Shown here piece by piece: positions 25,012-33,768 of a stretch of 60,329 nucleotides of DNA (positions are counted from its first letter, which is position 1; each line of letters starts with the position of its first letter). The notes under the pieces are model-generated. The model was given only the letters and a program-made list of their open reading frames with translations. It had not been told where the DNA came from and searched no databases. The DNA lies in assembly GCA_003598175.1 (NCBI GenBank), contig QZKN01000066.1:1-60329 (forward strand). Reading direction: 5' to 3'. Both the position numbers and the translations under genes were made by a program. The DNA is from Candidatus Omnitrophota bacterium (GTDB taxonomy: Bacteria > Hinthialibacterota > Hinthialibacteria > Hinthialibacterales > Hinthialibacteraceae).

Positions 25012-27510
25012 TTATTGAAAAATTTCCCAGTTTTTGCTGAATGAAGGATCTGTGGAAAGATAATATTCGAGATATTCGCCGTGGCGCAAGGAATAGTGAT
25101 AGGCGGCGGCGTAATCCCATGCATAATTCCCCTCTTTTTCATATAATTGAATAAAACCGTATGAGCCGTATTTCATATCGCCGGCTTCATTGAGTGTGGA
25201 TTGGCCGCAGTAGCCTGTCGTCATCGCGGCGGTTGCGTAAAGGCGTGGTTTCAGCAGAAATGCGGGGGAATCCAATCCCGCGCCGATGTAGGTCCATAAA
25301 ATCAACCACAGCGAATCATACGTGCCGTAATCGTAAACGGTCGGCCCCACGCCGTATGTGTCGTAAAAGCGTTGATAGAAGTTTTCCATGTAGCATTGCT
25401 GCGAGCGTCCTTGGCCGGGAGGGTAAATCCAGTCGATTTCCGGCGAAAAGGTGGAGGCGGTGAATTCGGTTTGCAGAGCAAACGTTGCCGTTTCCGCATT
25501 TGTGCGGATGGCTTCAAAGCGCGCGTTGGCATCGCAGCCGAACCAGCGCACGGATCGCAGTAAATCGAATTGATTTGCCGCGGTAAAAATGTCCGCCGCT
25601 TCGTCGAATGAGATTAATTGCACTGCAACGGAGAAGGGGCCGTATTGTAACACTGTATTTTGGACTTTTTCGTATAAATTGGCGACCAAGGCAGCAAAAT
25701 CGGTTGTGGCCGGGTCGTAGAGGATGGGATCGAGAACGGTTCCGCCCATTTCTTCAAAGTATGTTTTGAAAGCGGCCAGCAGATCGTTGCCATACACATC
25801 ATTAACGACGAATGGAATCACTGCTTTGATTTTTTCCGAGTGCATCATTGTTGCGAGGGCTTTTGCCTGATAGGCGTCATTCATCACTAAACGAATGATA
25901 TTATCGCCGGGAATCGCGAGGGAGGTGGCGGTACTGGACGGGCTGATTAAAAGCAGGTTGTTTTCGTTGGCAAATTGCTGAACCGCTTGCAGGTTTGCGC
26001 TGGTGTAGGGGCCGATCACGATGCGGGAGACGTTTTGGGCGGCAATGGATTGTAGTTTTTCCAATGCGACGGCAGGATTGGTTTGCGTGTCTTCGATTTG
26101 GACTTGCACACGCAACGTGCTGCCTTCATGCGCGAGATAATTGTTGATATCCTCCACGGCGAATTCGAGAACACGCGCGGAGGATTGCCCTTGCGACGAC
26201 CAGCTGCCGCTCAGCGGAAGCAATGCGGCAACGGTTAAGGCCTCGTTTCGATTCGGGATGGCCAATTCGCCGAAGTTGATCATGGTAATGAACGATGTGG
26301 CAATCAGTTCCCATTTCAATACATCTTCTTTTTCTCGAATTGTATAAAATCCATACGTAGCCATCGACCGGTCGCCGGCTGCGCTCAGCAGCGGGGGACC
26401 GTAATAGCCAATGTAGATGTTTTCCATTCGTTGAAAGGTATTTTTATACGTTTCGAAATCGCAGGAGGGAGCGCAATTCACACTTGTCAAACCTCCCAAC
26501 CAAATTCCGTCATATGTGCATATGGCGAAGGCGTCGGATTCTTGGCCGGATGCTTCGCGGAGTCTTCGCTTGATTCGCTCGACCACGGAAACGGTCGGCG
26601 CGATGGGGTAGGAAATCACTTCCATGGCAAACATGGGGCTGGCGAATTGCGTTTGCATGGCGAAGGCGGCGGCTTCGGCGTCTTCCAACAATTTTTGGTT
26701 TTTAGTGATGGCGTCGCTGCCGCACCATCGCACCTGCGATAGAATCGGATAATTTTTGGCTTGATGAAAAATATCGATTGTTTGCTCAAAGCCGATGATG
26801 TGCACGCCGACCGATGCCACGCCCACTTCCGCGACTGCCGCTTCGACTTGTACGCTCAGGTTTTGTACTATTTGTGTAAAATCGGTGGTACTCGGTTCAA
26901 AAAAGATGGGGGCGGCTACTGTGCCGCCTTTCCTGCCGATCATTTGGCGTGTCAGAGTGGATAAACTTTGGCCAAAAATGTCGTTCACGACGATCGGGAT
27001 GACTTGCGTGATGCCCAGCGCATTGAAATATAGGGCAATCGCGTTGGCTTCGAGCGTGTCGTTGGGCGACAAGCGAAAGATGTTGTCGTCTTCGATTGCG
27101 AGGGAAATGGCGGTGCTTTCCGGGCTAACGATTACGATGTCGTTTTGGTCGGCGAACGCTTTTACGGCAGCCACGCATGCGCTGGTGTAGGGACCCACGA
27201 CATAACGGATTCCCTCTGCCGCCAGTTGTTGTAATTTTTGCAGCGCTTGCGGTGGATCGGTTGCGGTATCCTCGATAAGAACGCGGATGCGATAGGGCGA
27301 GTTGGTGCGATTTAAATAATTGTTAAAATCTTCAATGGCCATATTCACGGCAGTAGCGTACAACTCGCCTTGCGACGACATACTGCCGGTTAAAGGCAGC
27401 AGGGCGCCGATGGCGATTGATTGCGGATTTTGTGATTGCGCGTTGGCGGAAAAAGACAGGAACGCGATGAGAAGAATGCAAAAAATGAAAACAGACGTTT
27501 TGCGGACCAT
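25012..27510 (-). CDS. Duplicated periplasmic-binding-protein (ABC leucine/branched-chain type), two domains in one chain
   Basis: An 832-residue exported protein: a signal peptide (to about residue 24), then two copies of a periplasmic-binding-like domain of the leucine/isoleucine/valine type. Each copy begins with a near-identical strand (IGALLPLTGSMSSQGELYA near 32 and VAALLPLSGSWSSQGQSSAR near 427) and carries the same landmarks: VVGPYTSA / VIGPYTSA, IVSPESTA / LISPSSTA, and IPIVVNDIFGQ / IPFVVNDVYGN. One copy is normally enough for a transport or sensor protein, so this is a full tandem duplication and fusion. No permease or ATPase is nearby. It may be a receptor or scavenging protein. 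The C terminus is SKNWEIFQ. Confidence 0.8.
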   Translation of the reverse strand: MVRKTSVFIFCILLIAFLSFSANAQSQNPQSIAIGALLPLTGSMSSQGELYATAVNMAIEDFNNYLNRTNSPYRIRVLIEDTATDPPQALQKLQQLAAEGIRYVVGPYTSACVAAVKAFADQNDIVIVSPESTAISLAIEDDNIFRLSPNDTLEANAIALYFNALGITQVIPIVVNDIFGQSLSTLTRQMIGRKGGTVAAPIFFEPSTTDFTQIVQNLSVQVEAAVAEVGVASVGVHIIGFEQTIDIFHQAKNYPILSQVRWCGSDAITKNQKLLEDAEAAAFAMQTQFASPMFAMEVISYPIAPTVSVVERIKRRLREASGQESDAFAICTYDGIWLGGLTSVNCAPSCDFETYKNTFQRMENIYIGYYGPPLLSAAGDRSMATYGFYTIREKEDVLKWELIATSFITMINFGELAIPNRNEALTVAALLPLSGSWSSQGQSSARVLEFAVEDINNYLAHEGSTLRVQVQIEDTQTNPAVALEKLQSIAAQNVSRIVIGPYTSANLQAVQQFANENNLLLISPSSTATSLAIPGDNIIRLVMNDAYQAKALATMMHSEKIKAVIPFVVNDVYGNDLLAAFKTYFEEMGGTVLDPILYDPATTDFAALVANLYEKVQNTVLQYGPFSVAVQLISFDEAADIFTAANQFDLLRSVRWFGCDANARFEAIRTNAETATFALQTEFTASTFSPEIDWIYPPGQGRSQQCYMENFYQRFYDTYGVGPTVYDYGTYDSLWLILWTYIGAGLDSPAFLLKPRLYATAAMTTGYCGQSTLNEAGDMKYGSYGFIQLYEKEGNYAWDYAAAYHYSLRHGEYLEYYLSTDPSFSKNWEIFQ

Positions 27511-28671
27511 GATTTTACTCTTACCTTTTAATAGAGTCAGAACACATTGAGAAGACAGGGCGATTGATTTGACGCCATTTTCCCAATCTTGAAAATTCTC
27601 TTTTCATTATATTCAATTTTAGTGTAACCTGAAGATATAGAATCAATATACAAGCAAACGATTTCCCTTCACTCGCAGAACCGTTTTGCCAGCGCTTACG
27701 TCGATGGTATGGAGTATTTAATCTTCGTGTTGTTGTATTGTTATGTTGTATTCTCTTCCATTTAAGAATTCTGTTTTTTTTGTTGGGCGCCCAACTTTTT
27801 TCTGGGCATTTGCGTTTGACTACGTTTTGTGTAAGATGGGATTCGCTGTGCTCATCGCCATCCTACGCGACCTGCCGGGCGGGTGAACGACGCAGGCGGG
27901 GACGCCTGCTCTACCCGTTGGAGGAAAATGGCGTGTTCGCGAAGAGGATCGCGGACACCACTCCGCGATCATGCCTTCCGCCGTTGCCCTCTACCTTTGC
28001 AACGGGGGAAGGATCTTCATGGAACACTGCGATATTCCCTTCTTTTCCGGCAGGACGGTCGGGTCACTACTCCGACCGGGTCGACTTACCGGTTATCAAA
28101 CCTTTTGGGTTCACGCAGCAACGATGAATCCCATAATACGAATCCTCATTGCCCCGTAAACGGTGTAGTCGTGGGTGTCCATGCAATCAAGCTACGCGAC
28201 AGCGAGCAAGAAGTTCGCGCGCCGCGCCACCCGGGCTTGATCGGTACAGCATTACAAAGCGCTTTGTAGCCCGAAATCTAATAAAGCAAGATATGTGCCA
28301 GAAACGCAATTTCTCTTGTAAGTCATGATATGTAAGGGATTTAGAGGTAGAATTAAGCGAATAAATTTACACCTGCATCGGGCATACGGATACTGTCCGT
28401 TCCGTGGCCTTTTCTCTCTGTGGAAATCGAGTATTGACGGGAGGCGAGAATGAAATCGCAAATCCATGGGTTAGCAGCGAAACGGAAATAGACGTTGGTG
28501 GGGAATACAATAATTTTCATGTTTTAGGATATCGCATGTTTTGTGGGAGGAACGGGGAACGCAGTTTGATTTCAAAAGAGGATTTCGGGGTGGGTTATGG
28601 GGTGGTGATTTGAATTTATCATGAAAATATGATCCTACCGGGCGGATCATACATGATATCATATAAACTGG
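27511..28671. other. Large repeat-rich region with no clear gene
   Basis: About 1.15 kb between two minus-strand units. I find hairpins rather than genes: GCAGGCG-GGGA-CGCCTGC at 27892-27909 (followed by TCTACCC), GATCGCGGA/TCCGCGATC at 27947-27970, a 16-bp palindrome TACAAAGCGCTTTGTA at 28253-28268, and an ATGATCC/GGATCAT stem near 28630-28650. The open frames here have no protein-like features. Confidence 0.6.
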
Positions 28672-28768
28672 CATGACCAATTGGTCACAACGAAGGATGA
28701 AAATAAGTTGTGGTGCGGACCTCTGGTCTGCACATGCGGGCAGGATGCCCGCGCTCCGGCATTTTCAT
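28672..28768. repeat. Compound palindromic element, copy 1
   Basis: In order: hairpin A TGACCAATTGGTCA (28674-28687); ACAACGAAGG; ATGAAAAT (28697-28704); hairpin B GTGCGGACC-TCT-GGTCTGCAC; hairpin C GCGGGCA-GGA-TGCCCGC; GCTCCGGC; and ATTTTCAT (28761-28768). ATGAAAAT and ATTTTCAT are inverted repeats bounding a 72-bp core, as in small MITE-like elements. Confidence 0.85.
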
Positions 28769-28833
28769 AGAAATAACCGTATACGGCCAGATTCTATTGA
28801 AAGAAACATGCAATGGTAAGCACAAATCATGGC

Positions 28834-29118
28834 CTATTGTGTGCGTTGATGTGCGTCCATATATGCTCGCAACAAGGCATTGATCCGGGATTGATATCCC
28901 TGCCCTTGCTCCTTAAACCACGCCGCCACATCACTGTCCACTTGTAAAGACAACTTTTCTTTCTTCGGATTGGATATCGATCCTCGCCGTACAACCGCTT
29001 GTTCAAACATTTCCGGCGTAATTTCCGAACAATCGGAAAAATCGATTTCTTCATCGGTCAAGGCATCGATTCGATCCCAATCAGTCAGCGATTTGTTCAA
29101 AATATCTTCTTTCTTCAT
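28834..29118 (-). CDS. brnA: BrnA-type antitoxin
   Basis: A 94-residue protein with the BrnA layout: an acidic, disordered-looking N-terminal half (TDEEIDFSDCSEITPEMFE) that would wrap the toxin, and a ribbon-helix-helix C-terminal half (KEKLSLQVDSDVAAWFKEQG, then YQSRINALLRAYMDAH) that would bind DNA and repress the locus. Its 5' end overlaps the end of brnT by 38 bases, the standard order for a brnTA operon. Confidence 0.85.
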   Translation of the reverse strand: MKKEDILNKSLTDWDRIDALTDEEIDFSDCSEITPEMFEQAVVRRGSISNPKKEKLSLQVDSDVAAWFKEQGQGYQSRINALLRAYMDAHQRTQ

Positions 29119-29356
29119 ACCGGGTTGCCTTTCGAACCGAGATAATCCGCGTTACATTCTTTCGTTCCGTATGGATGATAACAACCACACGTTCATTTAA
29201 CACGCCTAATGTTAAAAAGCGTTGTTCACCATACTCGAATCGATCATCTTCAATCGTTACGATATCGCCATCAAAGACGGCTACAGCGTCCACAAAGTCA
29301 ATTCCATGTTTACGCGCATTCGCGAGACGTTTATCTTCATCCCATTCAACTTTCAT
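29081..29356 (-). CDS. brnT: BrnT-type ribonuclease toxin
   Basis: A 91-residue toxin of the BrnT/RelE-like family. The start WDEDKRLANARKHGIDFVDA is characteristic, with the basic, His-bearing helix that forms part of the active surface. The middle IEDDRFEYGEQRFLTLG and the end VTRIISVRKATRYEERRYFE match the family. It is complete with no frame break, unlike hicA and DUF4160 in this window. The partner brnA overlaps its 3' end. It would be an mRNA-cutting RNase, held in check by BrnA. Confidence 0.88.
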   Translation of the reverse strand: MKVEWDEDKRLANARKHGIDFVDAVAVFDGDIVTIEDDRFEYGEQRFLTLGVLNERVVVIIHTERKNVTRIISVRKATRYEERRYFEQIAD

Positions 29357-29715
29357 GATTACTATTATACCAACAAATTAGTGTGGAATCAAATTCGTTT
29401 CGATGGATGAAACACCCCATTGATTTCATCCGGGCAGGACGTTCGGTTTGCGCCTACCAGCCCCGCCCGGATTGGTTCTCTTCGTCCGCATCCTGGCGGA
29501 GCGGGATAAAACCGGTTGGTCATCACTGTGCGGCGAGGGAGAAGCATCTGTGAACACTCCACATGCGGTAATCCGTTCATCATCTTTATGATAAAAGATA
29601 AAATCCGGCTCTGTCCGCGCCGATCCGGCCGGCGGCTCCGATAACTGCGTGAGTTTTCGTGTCCTGAAGTCATCCCCTTGATGCATGAAATTCCCGGGAC
29701 GTTGTCACAACAAAA
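29357..29715. other. Intergenic region, no gene seen
   Basis: About 360 bases between brnT and the GrpE-like gene. Open frames on the minus strand look unlike protein, and no RNA or intact repeat is recognised. Confidence 0.5.
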
Positions 29716-31176
29716 TCATGTGATCACTTTGACACGTTTTAAAATCTTGTTATCGGTATCGAGAATTCCGCGATGAACGACCTGCTGCACCATCGAACCC
29801 GCCGGGATGGTGGAATTCTGGTTTTCATGCAGTTTCGGATCGAACAGATCGCCGCGTTTGGCGGGAATCATTTTCATATTCAACGCGTTTAGAATCCCTT
29901 TTATATATTGATCGACGATCACGGGCAGGTCGGGGATTTCGGCCTTGTGACTTTTTTCCAGTTTTTCGATTTCATCGAGGTGTTGAATGAGGCTTTGTCG
30001 GGTGATTTTTTCCAGTTCCGCGTCCAGCGCTTCTTTCGAAAAGGTGTTTGTCCGGCTTTCCTCCTTCACTTCACGCAAGCGTATTTGGTAATTTTTGAAG
30101 ACATACTGTCGATAGGCCTGTTCGGGATTGAACGCTTCGATGGGCGGCTCCACGTCCTTATCCAGCCATTGGCAGAGAAAATCGATGAAATCGGAGTGTA
30201 AATATTCGTCAAAGGAAAGAATTTTAATGCTTTGAACATCCACTTCTTTTCCCGGTCCTTTAATTTTTTTCATCGCTTCGTCGACGTTGGCGCTGAATTT
30301 CAAGACCGGCAGGCGGAAACAGGCGTTGGCCTGTTTGAGCGCCTGCACTTCCGCATTGTTCGTTGCCAGCGCCTGACGCAGTTTTTGGAACATTTGAAAC
30401 GAAGGATTATTCAACAATTCCGGTGGAATCACCTTTGCGGCTTCGGCAAGGATATGACCGGTTTGATCGGTAAAGCGATGATCCAAACCGCGAATATAAC
30501 TCTCAAATTCAGACTCATGATCGGTGGGAGATTGCAGTTCCACCGTCGATGCGGGCGCAGTCGAAACGGGAATCCCCTCCTCGATCTTTTCCGTCAATTC
30601 TTCAATCGTGTTGACCAGCTGTTCGGTGATGGATTCTAGTTTTTTGAGCCGTTGCAGCGTTTCATTGATTCCTTCCGCGGGTGGAGCCGCAGGCCGGGTT
30701 TCCGGTGGTGGCGGCGTCGGTCGTTGCGGTTGAGGTTGGGGTTGGCTTCTCCGCCGTTGCTTCAACACCGCGCGAAATTTATATTTATGCATATAACTTT
30801 TCTTCAAAATCGACGCTTCGGTGTAGAGAAATCCGTTCACTTCCGGTTCGATTTCCGTCAGAAGGATCCCTTCCTTGCTGCGCAGCAATTCCTCGCCGCG
30901 ATAAGCCGCGAAGGAAATCGTCTGCAAGTCGTTTTCGAATTGCGCGGAAATAATGTTGATCGATGGAATTCGTTTGGGAATGGTGAGATACAATTCCACA
31001 TCATCGAATTCATTGAATTCGGGTGTGACGCGAAAACCGTGATGCATCAAATTCGGAACCGACCATTCCGTTTCCAACGGCTGCAAGGTATATTCAATCG
31101 CATAGTAACCCGCCTGGATGGTATAGGAATTGGATTGACTACGTCCTGACGATTTCTGATACGGTGCGTTTCGCAA
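29716..31176 (-). CDS. Chimeric protein with a GrpE-like C-terminal domain
   Basis: A 486-residue cytoplasmic protein. Residues 1-140 are a beta-rich domain I cannot assign. A Pro/Gln-rich linker covers about 145-168 and a coiled coil about 170-200. A large helical part follows. The last 50 residues look like the C terminus of the nucleotide exchange factor GrpE: FDPKLHE at 445-451, then IPAGSMVQQVVHRGIL and KILKRVKV, matching the GrpE signature FDPxLHE and the following beta domain. Normal GrpE is about 200 residues, so this is more than twice that length with a new N terminus. It may dock on Hsp70/DnaK. The start is TTG, with GGGGGA 7 bases upstream. The radical SAM gene lies 148 bases upstream. 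Confidence 0.6.
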   Translation of the reverse strand: MRNAPYQKSSGRSQSNSYTIQAGYYAIEYTLQPLETEWSVPNLMHHGFRVTPEFNEFDDVELYLTIPKRIPSINIISAQFENDLQTISFAAYRGEELLRSKEGILLTEIEPEVNGFLYTEASILKKSYMHKYKFRAVLKQRRRSQPQPQPQRPTPPPPETRPAAPPAEGINETLQRLKKLESITEQLVNTIEELTEKIEEGIPVSTAPASTVELQSPTDHESEFESYIRGLDHRFTDQTGHILAEAAKVIPPELLNNPSFQMFQKLRQALATNNAEVQALKQANACFRLPVLKFSANVDEAMKKIKGPGKEVDVQSIKILSFDEYLHSDFIDFLCQWLDKDVEPPIEAFNPEQAYRQYVFKNYQIRLREVKEESRTNTFSKEALDAELEKITRQSLIQHLDEIEKLEKSHKAEIPDLPVIVDQYIKGILNALNMKMIPAKRGDLFDPKLHENQNSTIPAGSMVQQVVHRGILDTDNKILKRVKVIT

Positions 31177-31324
31177 TCTACGATCCCCCTTTAGTTATAC
31201 TGAATACTGAATGAATAATCGATTCCGACCCATTAGCCGGATGAAACCTCTATTATAGAGTGTTTTATAGACAAACGGAAGAATGGAAGCAATGATTCGT
31301 GACAATAAGAAACGCCAAGTTTTT

Positions 31325-32956
31325 TTATTTATCGGTGGATGCCGCTTTTTGCGGCCATTGCAGCACTTGCCGGATTTTGGATTGTAATTTGATGATTTTT
31401 CGGTTGCGCAATTGTTCATTTTCCCATTTTAGGGTAGAAATATCGGCATATAACTGCTCGATTTGCGTATCCTTGTGCAGAAATTCGGAATTATGAACGA
31501 AAACGGCCTGGAATAAAGCTTTTTCCATGATTTCGAGCGGCGTCGGATCGTTACGCAACGCTTCGTTTTCGAGCAATGCAGCAAAGGAATCACGTGGAAT
31601 TTGCGGATAACGCGTCAAACGCAGCATGACAAGCCAGAAACGGAGATAGGGGGATTCGGACGGATACAGATCGACGTGGGTACCCTTCACTTGCACCACA
31701 TCGCCGGCAAATGCGCTGTTTTTCAATTGTTTCGTAATTTTGTAGTTGTGATAATAGAGCGTCGGCCACACGTTCAAGCCGAACGGCTGCGGCAATTTCA
31801 AAAGCAAATGCAAGCTTTCCCTCAACCTGTCTTCGGTTTCCAGCGGAATGCTGACCAGCATGTCGTAGATCGCATAAATTCCAAGCGGCTTAAGGAGATC
31901 GGCGGCTTTGAGAACTTTTTTCGTCGACAGCCGTCGATTATAGGTTTCACGCAGAAATTCTTCCGAGCCGCTTTGGATGCCGATATGCACGTAAATCAGG
32001 CCGATATCCCGCAATCGTTCAAGAATTTCCGCATCGCACAATTCCGGATAGGTGTAAACCCAAAATGGAATATCGATTTCCCGTTTATAGGCGTCGGCGA
32101 ATTCGGCGATCCATTTGCGGTCGAAGGTAAAGACATCGTCGTAAAACATAATCTGCGAGGTATCCGGCTTTTTCTTTTTATAAGCGGCCAACTCGTCGAT
32201 AACGTTTTTAACTGAGCGGCGTCGCAGATATTTTCCCTTGCCTTTAGCGAGGTCGTGATTGACGGAATGCACGCAGTAGGAACAGCGATAGGGACAGCCG
32301 CGCGAGGCCATGACGATGTACCACGGATTGAGCGGAGAGCAATCCGGCAGCACTCCCTGCCGCATGACGTCGTGATCGATGTGCCAGATTGTCGATTCCA
32401 TGAAATTGGGATAGGGCAAACGATCGAGTTCCTGAATCAAGGGACGAATGTCGTTTTTCACGATCGCGCCGTTCCGGCGAATCCACAGATTTTGGATGGA
32501 AAGCAGGTCCCGTTTTCCTTCCAGCGCTTCGGTCAGTTCCAACGCCGCGTGTTCGCCTTCGCCGAGACAGACGATATCCGCGTGCTCGATGGCCCAGTCG
32601 GGATTCACGGTCGTATCGACTCCCCCCCAGACGATGGGTACGCCGGTGATTTCGCGAATCCGCCTCGTTAACTCTTCGGCCAGGCCGGATGAGACGGACA
32701 TGAAGGAAAAACCGATCCAGAGTGGTTTTTTTTGTTTGATGAAATTCTGCAGGAGTTCGATTTCTTTCATACTGGCATAAAAATGTTCCAGATAATCGCC
32801 GGGGTCGTTCTTTTCTTTAGGTACATCGTACGCGGCGTGGCAATGTTTGAATAAAACCTGATCAACCCGGTGGCCGGCGTGGCGAAGAAAGGAGGCGATA
32901 TAGCGAGGACCGAGGCAAAATTCATCGTATAGGCTGATTAAAACAACTTGCGACAT
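31325..32956 (-). CDS. B12-binding-domain radical SAM protein
   Basis: A 543-residue protein with the B12-dependent radical SAM layout. The N-terminal Rossmann-like cobalamin domain (about 1-150) has LCLGPRYIASFLRHAGH and the loops LWIGFSFMSVSS and GVPIVWGGVD. The radical SAM barrel has the cluster motif C221-x3-C225-x2-C228 (RGCPYRCSYC), then YDDVFTFDRKW and GIQSGSEEFLRETYNR. The last 60 residues look like a coiled coil ending in a basic tail. The family methylates or rearranges unactivated carbons, or acts in lipid and cofactor biosynthesis; the substrate cannot be read. It is between cheY (131 bases upstream) and the GrpE-like gene on the same strand. Confidence 0.85.
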   Translation of the reverse strand: MSQVVLISLYDEFCLGPRYIASFLRHAGHRVDQVLFKHCHAAYDVPKEKNDPGDYLEHFYASMKEIELLQNFIKQKKPLWIGFSFMSVSSGLAEELTRRIREITGVPIVWGGVDTTVNPDWAIEHADIVCLGEGEHAALELTEALEGKRDLLSIQNLWIRRNGAIVKNDIRPLIQELDRLPYPNFMESTIWHIDHDVMRQGVLPDCSPLNPWYIVMASRGCPYRCSYCVHSVNHDLAKGKGKYLRRRSVKNVIDELAAYKKKKPDTSQIMFYDDVFTFDRKWIAEFADAYKREIDIPFWVYTYPELCDAEILERLRDIGLIYVHIGIQSGSEEFLRETYNRRLSTKKVLKAADLLKPLGIYAIYDMLVSIPLETEDRLRESLHLLLKLPQPFGLNVWPTLYYHNYKITKQLKNSAFAGDVVQVKGTHVDLYPSESPYLRFWLVMLRLTRYPQIPRDSFAALLENEALRNDPTPLEIMEKALFQAVFVHNSEFLHKDTQIEQLYADISTLKWENEQLRNRKIIKLQSKIRQVLQWPQKAASTDK

Positions 32957-33057
32957 TCCCTTTTTATCCTTATGTGATGGATTTCGGTTTCATTATAATT
33001 CGTTTTCGGTGGGGTGAGAATCGGCGTCATAAGGCTTTCTGTATGACCGTGGGTAGA

Positions 33058-33074
33058 GCAGGCGTCTCGCCTGC
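33058..33074. repeat. Hairpin repeat, GCAGGCG-TCT-CGCCTGC type
   Basis: A 7-bp perfect stem preceded by GGGTAGA. It ends 13 bases before the stop of the CheY-like gene and could end its transcript. Confidence 0.8.
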
Positions 33075-33087
33075 AGGGTACATAACA

Positions 33088-33462
33088 TCAGATTTGTATC
33101 GTTTTGGAGATGGTTTCCTTGAATTTGGCTATCAGTGTTTCTTTCGTAAACGGTTTGATGACGTAATTGTTGGCGCCCGCCTTCAATGCCTGAATGACGT
33201 TCAAGCGTTCGGTATTGGTGGTCACCATGATAATGGGCACATTAAATCCGAGCGCGCGGATATGGTGAACCGCATCGAGACCGGACATGCCCGGCATGTT
33301 CCAGTCCATCAGGATGGCGTCATATTCCTTGAGTTTCAACTGATAAATGGCTTTGTCCCCGTTCTCGGCCTCGACAAAATCTATGGAGACCGGAATCGCG
33401 GACAGATTGGAGATGATCAATTTACGCATGGCGCCGGAATCGTCCACGACGAGCACGTTCAT
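33088..33462 (-). CDS. CheY-like single-domain response regulator
   Basis: A 124-residue receiver domain with no output domain. The acidic pair Asp7-Asp8, phospho-acceptor Asp53 (ILMDWNMPGMSG), the Thr of VTTN and Lys in VIKPF are all in place. The N-terminal VVDDSGAMRKLI and the NMPGMSG loop are typical of CheY proteins that act on the flagellar motor or other pathways; here no chemotaxis genes lie nearby. An alternative role is as a phosphorelay or scaffolding protein working with the GrpE-like and radical SAM neighbours, but that is speculative. Confidence 0.9.
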   Translation of the reverse strand: MNVLVVDDSGAMRKLIISNLSAIPVSIDFVEAENGDKAIYQLKLKEYDAILMDWNMPGMSGLDAVHHIRALGFNVPIIMVTTNTERLNVIQALKAGANNYVIKPFTKETLIAKFKETISKTIQI

Positions 33463-33768
33463 TACCGTTTCTCCTTATCATATCCCTTTTCTATTCTATT
33501 GTTTAAATCCAAATTGTCCATCTTATTATTGAAGTGAGAAAAAAAATCCGGAACGTTTCATCCGAAATTCGCCAAAAGCCATCGAATGATATGATACGCG
33601 AGATTTGCTCACTACTTTGTGATATCCAGACTATTTTTCCATATTCGTTGACAGAGCAGGCTGGATTGTGATATTCATTTTAATATAAAAATCATTAAGC
33701 ATCATGGTGGAGCGTTTCTGTTTTCTTTGCGTTTCTGTTCGTCAAATCCGTATAGGAGATTCGGGGAA
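33463..33768. other. Divergent intergenic region
   Basis: About 300 bases between the CheY-like gene and a pseudopilin gene, with a ribosome-binding site (AGGAGATTCGGGG) before the pilin. Promoters for both genes should be here. No repeat is seen. Confidence 0.5.

Noticed and set aside
27738..28127. A 129-codon plus-strand frame in the repeat-rich region
   Set aside because: It crosses hairpin repeats, has no ribosome-binding site and no protein-like pattern.
29389..29686. Two overlapping minus-strand frames (94 and 86 codons) between brnT and the GrpE-like gene
   Set aside because: Composition is basic and Pro/Arg-rich, with no motifs; most likely chance.
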